Source of the DNA: Candidatus Heimdallarchaeota archaeon
Lineage (GTDB): Archaea > Asgardarchaeota > Heimdallarchaeia > Heimdallarchaeales > Heimdallarchaeaceae
DNA length: 15,725 nucleotides
Assembly (NCBI GenBank): GCA_016839875.1
Contig: JAEOTK010000213.1
Location: forward strand, 1-15,725
Reading direction: 5' to 3'
The position numbers were made by a program, and so were the translations under genes. The notes under the pieces are model-generated. The model searched no databases and was not told the DNA's origin. It worked only from the letters and a program-made list of their open reading frames with translations. This document shows positions 7,270-14,259 of the stretch, one piece after another (position 1 is the stretch's first letter; each line of letters starts with the position of its first letter).

Positions 7270-8226
7270 ATGAATAGAAAAAACAAGGTTCTTACCATTT
7301 TTATGTTGGGGGTATTAATATCTTCGATATATTTCTCCGCTCTAACTAAAGGGGCTGTAGCACCAGATCTTCTTGAACTAACTAAAGATAGTTATGTCAA
7401 GGGTAAATTGCTATTTACGAATACAAGTGTTGCTGATCACGTAGTAGCTGACATTGAGATTCAAGTTGTGAACATAGTTAATTTCACAGATCTTTCTATG
7501 AACATGGTTCAAATAAGAATACTCTATGATATTGCTGATAATGAATTTTTAGGCCTAGATGAAGTAGATCACTTGGATTACACAAGTCTTGTACTCGAAA
7601 GTAACAGAACAGTAGCTTTTCCTGTAGTAGAATTTACAATGTCAAATTCATCCTATTATGCAAAAGCTTCTCTTTTAGATGAGACAACTGTGGATGATGT
7701 AACCAATTTCAATAATACAAAAGTCACTATAGATGGGACAACCTACCGTTTCGGAGATGTAGATGTTAACGATACTAAATATGATGAAATAGCAGAAATT
7801 ATGGCTGGAATGCTCTTATTCAACCTAGCACTAGGTTTGGTTTTCGTTCAAACAGTCTTTGCTATTTCTCCACAAACTAACGTTGCCGATACTATTAACT
7901 TCAATCCTTCAATGGGTTCAGTAATAGATAAACCTGCAATAATTACTTCACTAGGAGATTCATATAATACAATTCATGTCAAATATGATAATACATTCAC
8001 ATTTGGACTAGATGATGTCGGTGAGGTTGAAACATTCTATGAAGCAAAAACAGGTTTGTTAATCAGATCAATAGAAAAGGATACAGCATCCGATACTTCT
8101 CTAGAATTTCTACCTTCTGAAGTGAACATCGCTAGGGCTGGACTCATTCCCTACCCAATAACAGGAATAGTTGTCGGTTTTATAGCTATTGGCTTGATAG
8201 CAGTTTTCATACAAAAGAAGAAATGA
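7270..8226 (+). CDS. Exported membrane-anchored surface protein, tandem paralogue A
   Basis: This 318-residue protein has a typical signal peptide (MNRKNK, then a hydrophobic stretch, with a likely cut near residues 29-31 after TKGAVA) and a C-terminal anchor: GLIPYPITGIVVGFIAIGLIA followed by FIQKKK. Short motif, single transmembrane helix and basic end are the layout of archaeal C-terminal sorting/anchor tails. The 250 residues between are rich in beta-type sequence, Asp, Asn and Thr, with several N-x-S/T sequons (for example NTS, NFT, NRT, NSS), so they should face outward. I recognise no catalytic domain. The following gene is a full-length paralogue with similar signals, VADTINF/IGDTINF segments and the shared ETKTGLLIR-type strand. 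The role is unknown; an envelope or ligand-binding protein is plausible. Confidence 0.72.
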   Translation: MNRKNKVLTIFMLGVLISSIYFSALTKGAVAPDLLELTKDSYVKGKLLFTNTSVADHVVADIEIQVVNIVNFTDLSMNMVQIRILYDIADNEFLGLDEVDHLDYTSLVLESNRTVAFPVVEFTMSNSSYYAKASLLDETTVDDVTNFNNTKVTIDGTTYRFGDVDVNDTKYDEIAEIMAGMLLFNLALGLVFVQTVFAISPQTNVADTINFNPSMGSVIDKPAIITSLGDSYNTIHVKYDNTFTFGLDDVGEVETFYEAKTGLLIRSIEKDTASDTSLEFLPSEVNIARAGLIPYPITGIVVGFIAIGLIAVFIQKKK

Positions 8227-8240
8227 TTTTCGCTTTCTTC

Positions 8241-8266
8241 TCTTTTTTTTATATATCTTTGTTTTT
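8241..8266 (+). terminator. Oligo-T terminator after the first surface-protein gene
   Basis: A run of eight T (8243-8250) inside a pyrimidine-rich stretch begins about 15 nt after the TGA at 8226. Archaeal RNA polymerase terminates at such T-tracts without needing a hairpin. Confidence 0.5.
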
Positions 8267-8294
8267 AGACAATATTATATGAAATAACTTCTTC

Positions 8295-8326
8295 CTGAAC
8301 CTATTGTTATGTTTAACAAAGTTCAG
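8295..8326. repeat. Imperfect inverted repeat (12-bp two-part hairpin) between the paralogous surface genes
   Basis: CTGAAC (8295-8300) pairs with GTTCAG (8321-8326) and, inside it, TTGTTA (8304-8309) pairs with TAACAA (8314-8319) around a TGTT loop. The only unpaired stem bases are CTA on one side and A on the other. It lies after the T-tract of the upstream gene and about 37 nt before the TATA element of the downstream gene, so it could be a regulator-binding palindrome or an RNA structure in read-through transcripts. Confidence 0.5.
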
Positions 8327-8349
8327 AGACTAAATTCTTTTATTTTTAA

Positions 8350-8393
8350 TTTCAAAACATTCATTTATGTGTTCGTCTTAATGTTATATTACT
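8350..8393 (+). promoter_or_regulatory. Promoter of the second tandem surface-protein gene
   Basis: TTTCAAAACATTC is followed by ATTTATGTG, with TATTACT immediately before the ATG at 8394. The TATA-like element is about 27 nt from the start. The block matches the promoter at 7226-7269 in order and spacing, while the sequence between the TATA element and TATTACT differs. Confidence 0.55.
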
Positions 8394-9359
8394 ATGAAAA
8401 TAAAAAATAAAATACTAGCTGTTTCTATTTTGGTGATACTTGTATCTTCAGTATATTTTTCTGCTATGACAAAAGCAGTAGTAGCCTCTGATCAACTAGA
8501 ACTAAAAGTTAATAGCTCAGTAGAAGGAAAAGTACTCTATACGAATTCAACAATTACTGATCATCCCCTTTTCAACGTAACAATTTCTGTTGACGAAATT
8601 TTCAATGCAACTGATGTAGCTTTGGAATTGTACAAAATAAAAGTCGCTTATGATGTATTAGATGAGGAATATTTTGGTGGAGATGGACTTAGTAAAATGG
8701 AAATGACACATATAGTGTTCAAACATAATAGAACTACACTTCTTGCAGGTGCTCGATTATTTATGGGTAATGCTACTTTTTCAGTTGAGTTGACTGTTCT
8801 TCACCTTAACACTGTTGCAGAATGGCAGGAACTAAACAACACGAGAATTACTTTTAATAACGGTACATCATATGTCTTTGGGGATATGAGTCCAGGAGAT
8901 TTTGGTTACAATGATATCATAGGTCATATGCTAGGATATGCAATCATTAATTTTGGTTTAACATTGAATTGGCCTAGAACCTTGATAGGTATAAATCCAA
9001 CTGTGAATATTGGAGATACGATCAATTTCTTTGATACAACTACTGATACAGCCACTTTGGGTGATGTAATTGAGACTGTCGAAGTTACTACTACTGGAGG
9101 AAAAGCTGTTGATACCATTCATGTTCAATTCGCAAATAACTCTCTCTTTGGATGGGATGATTTTCAATGTGATGCTTTCTATGAGACAAAAACTGGATTG
9201 TTAATCAGAATTATCGAAACTGACGGAACAGAAACTTATGAGTTTGTACCTGAAGCAGTAAATAAAGTAGGTTTAATTCCATTCCCATTTTCAGGTATAA
9301 TTGTTGGTTTTATAGCAATAGGCTTAATAGCTATTTTCACTAGAAGAAAGAAGAAATAA
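8394..9359 (+). CDS. Exported membrane-anchored surface protein, tandem paralogue B
   Basis: The 321-residue product mirrors the preceding gene: a basic start (MKIKNK), a hydrophobic signal segment ending near residues 29-31 (TKAVVA), an Asn/Thr-rich beta-type exterior of about 255 residues, and the anchor VGLIPFPFSGIIVGFIAIG followed by FTRRKKK. Shared internal landmarks include an N-terminal DQLELKVNSSVEGKVLYTN region (33-51), an NxTxxTxxxGTxYxFGD strand (about 151-164), NIGDTINF (about 205-212) and FYETKTGLLIRIIETDG (about 263-279). No enzymatic motif is visible. The gene pair plus the larger protein downstream form a same-strand cluster of cell-surface genes, each with its own promoter and T-tract, so they are probably separate transcripts. 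The function is unknown. Confidence 0.72.
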   Translation: MKIKNKILAVSILVILVSSVYFSAMTKAVVASDQLELKVNSSVEGKVLYTNSTITDHPLFNVTISVDEIFNATDVALELYKIKVAYDVLDEEYFGGDGLSKMEMTHIVFKHNRTTLLAGARLFMGNATFSVELTVLHLNTVAEWQELNNTRITFNNGTSYVFGDMSPGDFGYNDIIGHMLGYAIINFGLTLNWPRTLIGINPTVNIGDTINFFDTTTDTATLGDVIETVEVTTTGGKAVDTIHVQFANNSLFGWDDFQCDAFYETKTGLLIRIIETDGTETYEFVPEAVNKVGLIPFPFSGIIVGFIAIGLIAIFTRRKKK

Positions 9360-9365
9360 TCTCCC

Positions 9366-9387
9366 TCTTTTTCTCTTTTTTTCGTTT
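9366..9387 (+). terminator. Oligo-T terminator after the second surface-protein gene
   Basis: T5 (9368-9372) and T7 (9376-9382) begin about 10 nt after the TAA at 9357-9359. No stable hairpin precedes them, consistent with archaeal T-tract termination. Confidence 0.5.
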
Positions 9388-9445
9388 TACTGATTTTTAA
9401 TTTAGCACAGTTCTAACTTGCTTTCGCGGATATTTCTATCAGTTC

Positions 9446-9455
9446 TTTTATATAC
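9446..9455 (+). promoter_or_regulatory. TATA box of the large surface-protein gene; decides the start
   Basis: TTTTATATAC is a strong archaeal TATA match. Transcription should begin about 26-27 nt downstream, near 9477, which is after the upstream GTG (9464) but before the ATG at 9488. A GGGGA (9476-9480) 7 nt before that ATG could be a ribosome binding site. Confidence 0.65.
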
Positions 9456-9487
9456 TTAGTTGGGTGAATCATAATGGGGAAAAACCT

Positions 9488-11653
9488 ATGAAAAGGGGTT
9501 TAAGTTACTTTATTTGCGCAAATATAGTTATTTCTATTTTTGTCGGAGGTCTAATAAGCACTACTAGTGTAAATGCTTATCAGATACTAAACACAGCAGA
9601 TCAATTGCTATACGAAGAGATGATTATCACTCAATACACTGGATACGATCAATATTGGTTTGAATTTGAACCAGGAGCTCCTTACTATGAGGTTTCATAT
9701 TGTCATGACTTTGACAATCAATATGTTGACAAGAAGCTTCACAGCTATGTAGTTGACAATGCAACAGATCCAAATCAAGTTTGGGCAAATCATACTTCTA
9801 CAAAATACGACTTATTTAACCACTATACCTACACAGATTACTACTTCGATTATGGCCCAGCTTATGATTGGTATGTTTCAGGTTCAGATGATTATTATTA
9901 TTATGGCAACTATAACTACAGCAATTATAATTGGATTGAATGGTTTCCAGCAGTCCCAAATGTAATAAATTTTGATTTTTCACATAATTTTGGTTCAGCT
10001 GTTTATAATAGTACAACTATCAATTCTTATAATATCAATGGAGCAGATCATTTACTAACACTTGATATCTATGACTATTACTATAGTTCTCCATCGTCTT
10101 GGATGTCGAGCTACTATGATATAACCTACACTCATTACGAGGATTATGAACACTTCATAAAATACTATGTTGATAATAATACAGGAATCATCGTATCGAT
10201 GGATCTACAAACAAGATATTCTGGTTATTATTCATTCTCAGAATATAGTACAGAACTTTCAACCAACGTAGACTGTAATGTGTTTTATGAAGACACTTAT
10301 CTCAATAAGTGGTCATTAGTTGAAACTTCAGTCGATTATTCACCTCTTGCTTCAGACATTGATATTCCTGGAGCTATGTTTGGTGGTTACAATGCTTTAA
10401 CTAATGCAATTCCAGATCTTTCTGTTCCAGTATATATAGAAAACATCGGACCTTTTGTTACATTAGAAATTTTCATTGATGGACTATATCTTGAAACAAG
10501 ATCTTTTGTTCCTTCTGGACAAAACATGATTGTAATTCCAGGAGTAAATATTCCATATCACGGTCCGGAATACTGGCATAATATTAGATTCGACATCTAT
10601 GATGATTATAATTTCAAATATAACTCATCCTGGGAATTCTCAATATATGATTTACGTACAATGCCACCTTCTTGGGGTCCATCATGGATGGAAGGCCCAG
10701 TTCATTTTTCAATTGATAGTGGTGATACTCTAGACGTTGCATATCAGATATATTCAGATACAAACTGGACAGTAGATGTATTCAAGCACAATGGAGTTTC
10801 ATATGCTTTCTACGACTGGTGGAATGGATATCAGAACACAACCAGATGGCTATGGGATACTAGTTTAACTGTAGGTAATTATTCCTATTGGTTACACTTC
10901 TACGATAATGAAGGTGTTACTCAGGATATGTATGTTACAATTGATGTCGTACCTGCCGATGCACCTGATGTGAATGGTTGGAAAGATCCTATATACTACA
11001 CAGTTGGTACTGATTTATCAAAAACCTGGCAATTGTTCGATAATGATCCAGATTCTTATGAGGTCAAATTAGATGGTTTATGGATTGAAGGTGGAACATA
11101 CTTTGATGGTAAAGTTATTACTATCAATATGAACGACATAATTTTCAGTTCTGGAGATTATCTTTTAGAAATTAGAGCTTGGGATTTCTCAGCATGGACA
11201 ACAACTCTAAGTGTTATGATTCATGCAACTGGAACAGGTGATACTTCTCCTCCTGTTATAACAGGCGCAGTCAGTACAATTCACATGGCTGAAGGGGATA
11301 ATGAAACATTAGCTTGGACAATTTCTGATGATAATCCTTGCTGCTATCAAGTATATTTAGATGGTAATCTTACCATAGATGAACCTTGGACAGCTTCACC
11401 ATTTGCAATTAAAATTGATCTTAATACATTAAGTTCTGGCACATACTTCTATGAACTAGTAGCTCATGACACATATGGTCAAAATACAACAATTTCTGTT
11501 GAAGTTATTGTCGGTGATTCTAACGACAATGAAACAGAAGAACCAACAGAACCTAGCAATACTTTGCAACTTGATGCACCTGGTGTTGTTTATGTAGCAA
11601 TTGGTTTCCTAAGCATTGCAGCCTTAACAGTTTTAGTTCGCAGACGAAAATAG
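9488..11653 (+). CDS. Large exported surface protein, aromatic-rich, with three Ig-like domains and C-terminal anchor
   Basis: From the ATG at 9488 the product has 721 residues; a GTG at 9464 would add eight but lies before the predicted transcription start. MKRGLSY plus a hydrophobic segment to about residue 30 (STTSVNA) is a signal peptide. Residues about 45-260 are extremely rich in Tyr, Asp, Asn and Trp, peaking at DDYYYYGNYNYSNYNW (134-149). Residues about 398-490, 492-580 and 588-676 look like three successive Ig/FN3-like beta domains with recurring patterns (YxVxxDG, SSGxYxxEL, xAxDxxxxxTxxxVxV). A short Glu/Pro/Asn linker (GDSNDNETEEPTEPSN) leads to the C-terminal helix (about 699-717) and RRRK. 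Many sequons suggest glycosylation. It is probably an S-layer-associated or adhesive surface protein; no catalytic motif is seen. Confidence 0.75.
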   Translation: MKRGLSYFICANIVISIFVGGLISTTSVNAYQILNTADQLLYEEMIITQYTGYDQYWFEFEPGAPYYEVSYCHDFDNQYVDKKLHSYVVDNATDPNQVWANHTSTKYDLFNHYTYTDYYFDYGPAYDWYVSGSDDYYYYGNYNYSNYNWIEWFPAVPNVINFDFSHNFGSAVYNSTTINSYNINGADHLLTLDIYDYYYSSPSSWMSSYYDITYTHYEDYEHFIKYYVDNNTGIIVSMDLQTRYSGYYSFSEYSTELSTNVDCNVFYEDTYLNKWSLVETSVDYSPLASDIDIPGAMFGGYNALTNAIPDLSVPVYIENIGPFVTLEIFIDGLYLETRSFVPSGQNMIVIPGVNIPYHGPEYWHNIRFDIYDDYNFKYNSSWEFSIYDLRTMPPSWGPSWMEGPVHFSIDSGDTLDVAYQIYSDTNWTVDVFKHNGVSYAFYDWWNGYQNTTRWLWDTSLTVGNYSYWLHFYDNEGVTQDMYVTIDVVPADAPDVNGWKDPIYYTVGTDLSKTWQLFDNDPDSYEVKLDGLWIEGGTYFDGKVITINMNDIIFSSGDYLLEIRAWDFSAWTTTLSVMIHATGTGDTSPPVITGAVSTIHMAEGDNETLAWTISDDNPCCYQVYLDGNLTIDEPWTASPFAIKIDLNTLSSGTYFYELVAHDTYGQNTTISVEVIVGDSNDNETEEPTEPSNTLQLDAPGVVYVAIGFLSIAALTVLVRRRK
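10679..11515 (+). repeat. Three tandem Ig-like domain repeats within the large surface protein
   Basis: Approximate units are 10679-10951, 10961-11227 and 11249-11515. Units two and three share W-x-x-x-D-x-x-P/D-x-x-Y-x-V-x-x-D-G near the start and S-S-G-x-Y/T near the end; unit one shares VGNYSYWLHFYDNEG in the same place. They are divergent at DNA level, so this is old domain duplication and not a simple repeat. Confidence 0.55.
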
Positions 11654-11660
11654 TAACTTA

Positions 11661-11690
11661 ATTTTTTCTTTTTTTATTTTGTTTTTTCTT
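11661..11690 (+). terminator. T-rich terminator of the large surface-protein gene, overlapping the 3' end of mtnA
   Basis: T6 (11662-11667), T7 (11669-11675) and T6 (11682-11687) follow the TAG at 11651-11653. The tract runs into the last codons of the convergent isomerase gene, where it encodes its Lys-rich end. No equivalent T-tract is visible for the opposite strand. Confidence 0.5.
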
Positions 11691-12741
11691 TAATTTCTTG
11701 TATGAGATTTTCTGTTGTTAATACTCCCTTAGAAGTTATATATCCAGTAATAAGTTCTGGAGGAGTTATGTCAAAAGCAGGATTTAGTGCATTTGAATTT
11801 GGATTAGCTATCAGCATTTCTTCTTCGAAGCTAGTAACATACTTGATTTCTTTTTCATCTCTATATTCTATGTTGAAGTCGTTAGCTGATTCTGAGTGAA
11901 AATCTATTGTGCTCCAAGGGAATGTTGAGTAGAAAGGAATATCGTAGTGATTTGCAGAAATTGCTACTGAAAGAGTACCTATTTTGTTTGAAATTGTTCC
12001 ATCTTTCAAACATCTATCAGCACCTAGTATCACTTTATCTATCTTCTCTTTTGACATAAGGAAAGCTGCAGCTGAATCAGGAATAATCTTGTGTTCTATA
12101 TTTTCTTGGTCTAGTTCCCAAGCTGTGATCTTTGCTCCTTGTAATCTTGGTCGAGTCTCATCCACTATAACAGTAATATCTTTTCCATCCTTTTTTGCTT
12201 CAAATAATGGGGCTAATGCTGTTCCGACATCTATAGTTGCCATTGGACCAGCATTGCAATGTGTGAGTATAGTATCTCCATCTTCTATTAATTCTGCTCC
12301 GTGTTTTCCAATCAGTCTGCACTCTTCAACCATCTTGTCAGCTAGTTCTTGAGCTTTTTTCAGAGTAGCTTCTTGAGAGAAATCTGCTTCTACAGCAGTT
12401 TCATAAGTTTCCAATGCGAAGTTCTTAAGATCGATAGCTGTTGGTCTAGTTTTGAGAAGTTGTTCAAGTTTTTCATCTAACTTCTCTTTCTTCTTGTTTG
12501 AAGATTCATTTTCGATTTCCTTAATAGCTTGAACAATCCCAAATGCAGCTGTTGCACCAATTGCTGGAGCTCCTCTGACTACCATTTCTTTAATTGCCGA
12601 ACATATTTCATTTACTGAGCTTAACTGAACAAATGATATTCGAAAAGGAATCAAACGTTGATCTATTAATTGTAAAGCGTGTGTATCGTAATTCCACTCA
12701 ACTGATCTTACATCTTCTAATCCTAATGATTTGATTTTCAC
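11674..12741 (-). CDS. mtnA: S-methyl-5-thioribose-1-phosphate isomerase (MtnA family)
   Basis: The 355-residue protein has the eIF2B-like aldose-1-phosphate isomerase signature: VRGAPAIGATAAFG (55-68), THCNAGPMAT (160-169) with catalytic Cys162, VDETRPRLQGAKITAWEL (193-210), GADR (240-243) with catalytic Asp242, NKIGTLSVA (252-260), PFYSTFPWSTID (269-280) and NPAFDITPPELITGYITSKG (320-339). MtnA interconverts 5-methylthioribose-1-phosphate and methylthioribulose-1-phosphate in methionine salvage or related 5'-deoxynucleoside shunts. The related ribose-1,5-bisphosphate isomerase is less likely because the RGAPAIG and PAFDxTPxELI motifs are MtnA-like; HCNAGPMATIDVGTALAPL deviates somewhat from the common form. 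The start is a GTG. The hydrolase gene ends 26 nt upstream on the same strand, so an operon is likely, although an AATTAATAA at about -29 could also initiate. It acts in the cytosol. Confidence 0.88.
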   Translation of the reverse strand: MKIKSLGLEDVRSVEWNYDTHALQLIDQRLIPFRISFVQLSSVNEICSAIKEMVVRGAPAIGATAAFGIVQAIKEIENESSNKKKEKLDEKLEQLLKTRPTAIDLKNFALETYETAVEADFSQEATLKKAQELADKMVEECRLIGKHGAELIEDGDTILTHCNAGPMATIDVGTALAPLFEAKKDGKDITVIVDETRPRLQGAKITAWELDQENIEHKIIPDSAAAFLMSKEKIDKVILGADRCLKDGTISNKIGTLSVAISANHYDIPFYSTFPWSTIDFHSESANDFNIEYRDEKEIKYVTSFEEEMLIANPNSNALNPAFDITPPELITGYITSKGVLTTENLIQEIKEKTK

Positions 12742-12767
12742 AAATATAAAACTAAACTCCGTCCTTA

Positions 12768-13631
12768 TTAATTTTTCACAAATTGGGGGATATATTTTCG
12801 AATTGTTTCAGCCATTATAGGAGCATGGGTGTTTTTATTTGTTTCGAGATTTGTATAAATAGAATTCACCATCATGTTTGAAATTTTCTTTGTTATCTCT
12901 GCATCATGCATTTTATCATCCTCAGCAGCTACTAGAAGAACCTTGTTTTTAACTTGAGGAAAAACCTTCCAGTATCTCTTGAAAGCTAGAGGTAGTCCTA
13001 CTCTTTTCCATTGTCTTCCATTTGCTTCATTTAAATTCCTTATATATTTTGCAGCTTGTTCTGGTGACTCTGTCTTTTTTCTAATCCAGTATCTAACAAT
13101 TGGCTTTATTGGTTCGAGCAGAAAAGCTGGTGCAACTGGAATTAGTTGTCTTAAAACTGGAGGGACTTCAAAACGGGCTGGGGGAGCAACCAAAACCGGC
13201 ATTACAGGATTGTACATTTGTTTGTAAAGACCATAGATAATGGTTGTTGCTCCTAAACAAGAACCAAAGAGAACTAGTTTTGTTTCATCAATTTTGAGTT
13301 GCTCGATAACTTCTTTGATATCATAAGCCATTCTTTCCATTCCAACTTCAGATTTTCTTGTTAAACTACAGGATGATTTTTCTCTAGATTCAAAATATAC
13401 TATATCAAAATCTTTAGCAGCTTCCATAAGAAATTCGTTCCATGATGGAACTATGGTCCCCCATCCTGCAATAACAATCATAGTTAGACCATTTTTTTCT
13501 TTAGCAGTAGCTTCTGTTTTCAAAACTCTAATAGGAGTATTATCTGACATAACTAATTTGACTGCTTTAGCTATTTCTTCAAATTCTGAAAGAGCTAATG
13601 CTTCAATATCCTTCTCCTTCTTTTTAGCCAT
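12768..13631 (-). CDS. Alpha/beta hydrolase fold protein with cysteine in the nucleophile elbow
   Basis: The 287-residue protein has an alpha/beta hydrolase layout: an oxyanion-type strand and loop VIAGWGTI (53-60), the nucleophile elbow LFGSCLGATT (121-130), an acid-bearing loop VAAEDDKMHD (234-243) and a late histidine in NTHAPI (267-272). In the consensus small-x-nucleophile-x-Gly the third position is Cys125, not Ser, as in dienelactone hydrolases (GxCxG). A cap-like helical insert (about 152-220) contains IRKKTESPEQAAKYI. No signal peptide is present and the Lys-rich N terminus is cytosolic. It is the first gene of a likely operon with the MtnA-type isomerase, but a link to methionine salvage is only positional. 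It could be an esterase, thioesterase or lactonase, or be catalytically changed. Confidence 0.72.
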   Translation of the reverse strand: MAKKKEKDIEALALSEFEEIAKAVKLVMSDNTPIRVLKTEATAKEKNGLTMIVIAGWGTIVPSWNEFLMEAAKDFDIVYFESREKSSCSLTRKSEVGMERMAYDIKEVIEQLKIDETKLVLFGSCLGATTIIYGLYKQMYNPVMPVLVAPPARFEVPPVLRQLIPVAPAFLLEPIKPIVRYWIRKKTESPEQAAKYIRNLNEANGRQWKRVGLPLAFKRYWKVFPQVKNKVLLVAAEDDKMHDAEITKKISNMMVNSIYTNLETNKNTHAPIMAETIRKYIPQFVKN

Positions 13632-13653
13632 TAAAAATAAAAGAATCTAGCTC

Positions 13654-13662
13654 TTTAAAAAT
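13654..13662 (-). promoter_or_regulatory. TATA box of the hydrolase-mtnA operon
   Basis: Read on the minus strand, ATTTTTAAA is centred about 26-27 nt before the ATG at 13631, which predicts a leaderless transcript. Confidence 0.5.
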
Positions 13663-13666
13663 CTTT

Positions 13667-13684
13667 CAAAAAAATAGGAAAAAT
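13667..13684 (-). terminator. Oligo-T terminator after the LURP-one-like gene
   Basis: On the minus strand T5 (13683-13679) and T7 (13674-13668) follow the stop at 13696 by about 12 nt. They lie just upstream of the hydrolase promoter, separating the two minus-strand units. Confidence 0.5.
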
Positions 13685-13695
13685 GATATTATTAT

Positions 13696-14193
13696 CTATT
13701 TTTGATAGAATTTAATATCAATTGCTAATGAAGCTGCCAAAGCAAAAACTGGTTCTAGTGGAGGATAAACTTCTACCTTGTAAGTGTCTTTAATGCTTAT
13801 CACTTTCTTGTCTAGTAAGAAACCTATGTTACCATTCACATCTCTTGCTACAAAAGACCATCCTAGTATATCTGATGCTGTGTATAAATTCCCAGCAAGT
13901 TCTACATCGAATTTGACGCCACAGAGACGAAATAGTGGGAAATTAACCATTCCAATGAGGTTTTCTCCTTGTGTTATTTTCCATTTTGTTCCTAAGAAGA
14001 AATTACCTTTCACTTTAGCTACTTCTTGACCTTGTAAGTTTTCTATTATAATAGTTGGTGATAGAGTAAATACTTTTCTTTTAGCAACGAAGAGTTGTTG
14101 ATCTGTTGCTTGGTCAAAAATATCATAAGTTCCTCCTCTAAAGGAAATTATTCTTTGTTTTACTTTAAAACCAAAGGGAGCTGTTGATGCCAT
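13696..14193 (-). CDS. LURP-one-related / tubby C-terminal-like protein
   Basis: From the ATG at 14193 the product has 165 residues. It shows the LURP-one-related (LOR) barrel pattern: KVKQRIISFRGGTYDIFD, then FVAKRKVFTLSPTIIIEN, GQEVAKVKGNFF, KWKIT, and a late hydrophobic helix PVFALAASLAIDIKFY, which in this fold sits inside the barrel. The family resembles tubby and scramblase domains; some members bind phosphoinositides or lipids, but the archaeal role is not established. The longer reading frame begins with TTG at 14244 and has an ATG at 14217; I prefer 14193 because GGAG lies 8 nt upstream, a TTTAAAA box lies about 28 nt upstream, and MASTAPFGFKVKQR leads directly into the domain. It follows the exported-protein gene on the same strand by 66 nt. 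Confidence 0.75.
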   Translation of the reverse strand: MASTAPFGFKVKQRIISFRGGTYDIFDQATDQQLFVAKRKVFTLSPTIIIENLQGQEVAKVKGNFFLGTKWKITQGENLIGMVNFPLFRLCGVKFDVELAGNLYTASDILGWSFVARDVNGNIGFLLDKKVISIKDTYKVEVYPPLEPVFALAASLAIDIKFYQK

Positions 14194-14216
14194 GTAGTAA
14201 ACTCCGAGAAAATTCA

Positions 14217-14225
14217 TTTTAAACC
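14217..14225 (-). promoter_or_regulatory. TATA-like box of the LURP-one-like gene
   Basis: On the minus strand GGTTTAAAA is centred about 28 nt before the ATG at 14193. This matches the local leaderless pattern and argues against the longer TTG (14244) and ATG (14217) starts, which precede or overlap the box. Confidence 0.45.
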
Positions 14226-14259
14226 TTATGGAAAAGGAAAACAAGCAATTTCTTACAAA

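Noticed and set aside
9753..10016. Open frames on both strands inside the aromatic-rich part of the large surface protein
   Set aside because: They arise from the TAT/AAT-rich coding of the Tyr/Asn stretch and give low-complexity Ile/Thr/Met or Asn/Tyr/His sequence.
11702..12352. Plus-strand open frames opposite mtnA (11702-11899 and 11984-12352)
   Set aside because: They are antisense shadows of a strongly supported gene and encode Ser/Ile-rich sequence with no family resemblance.
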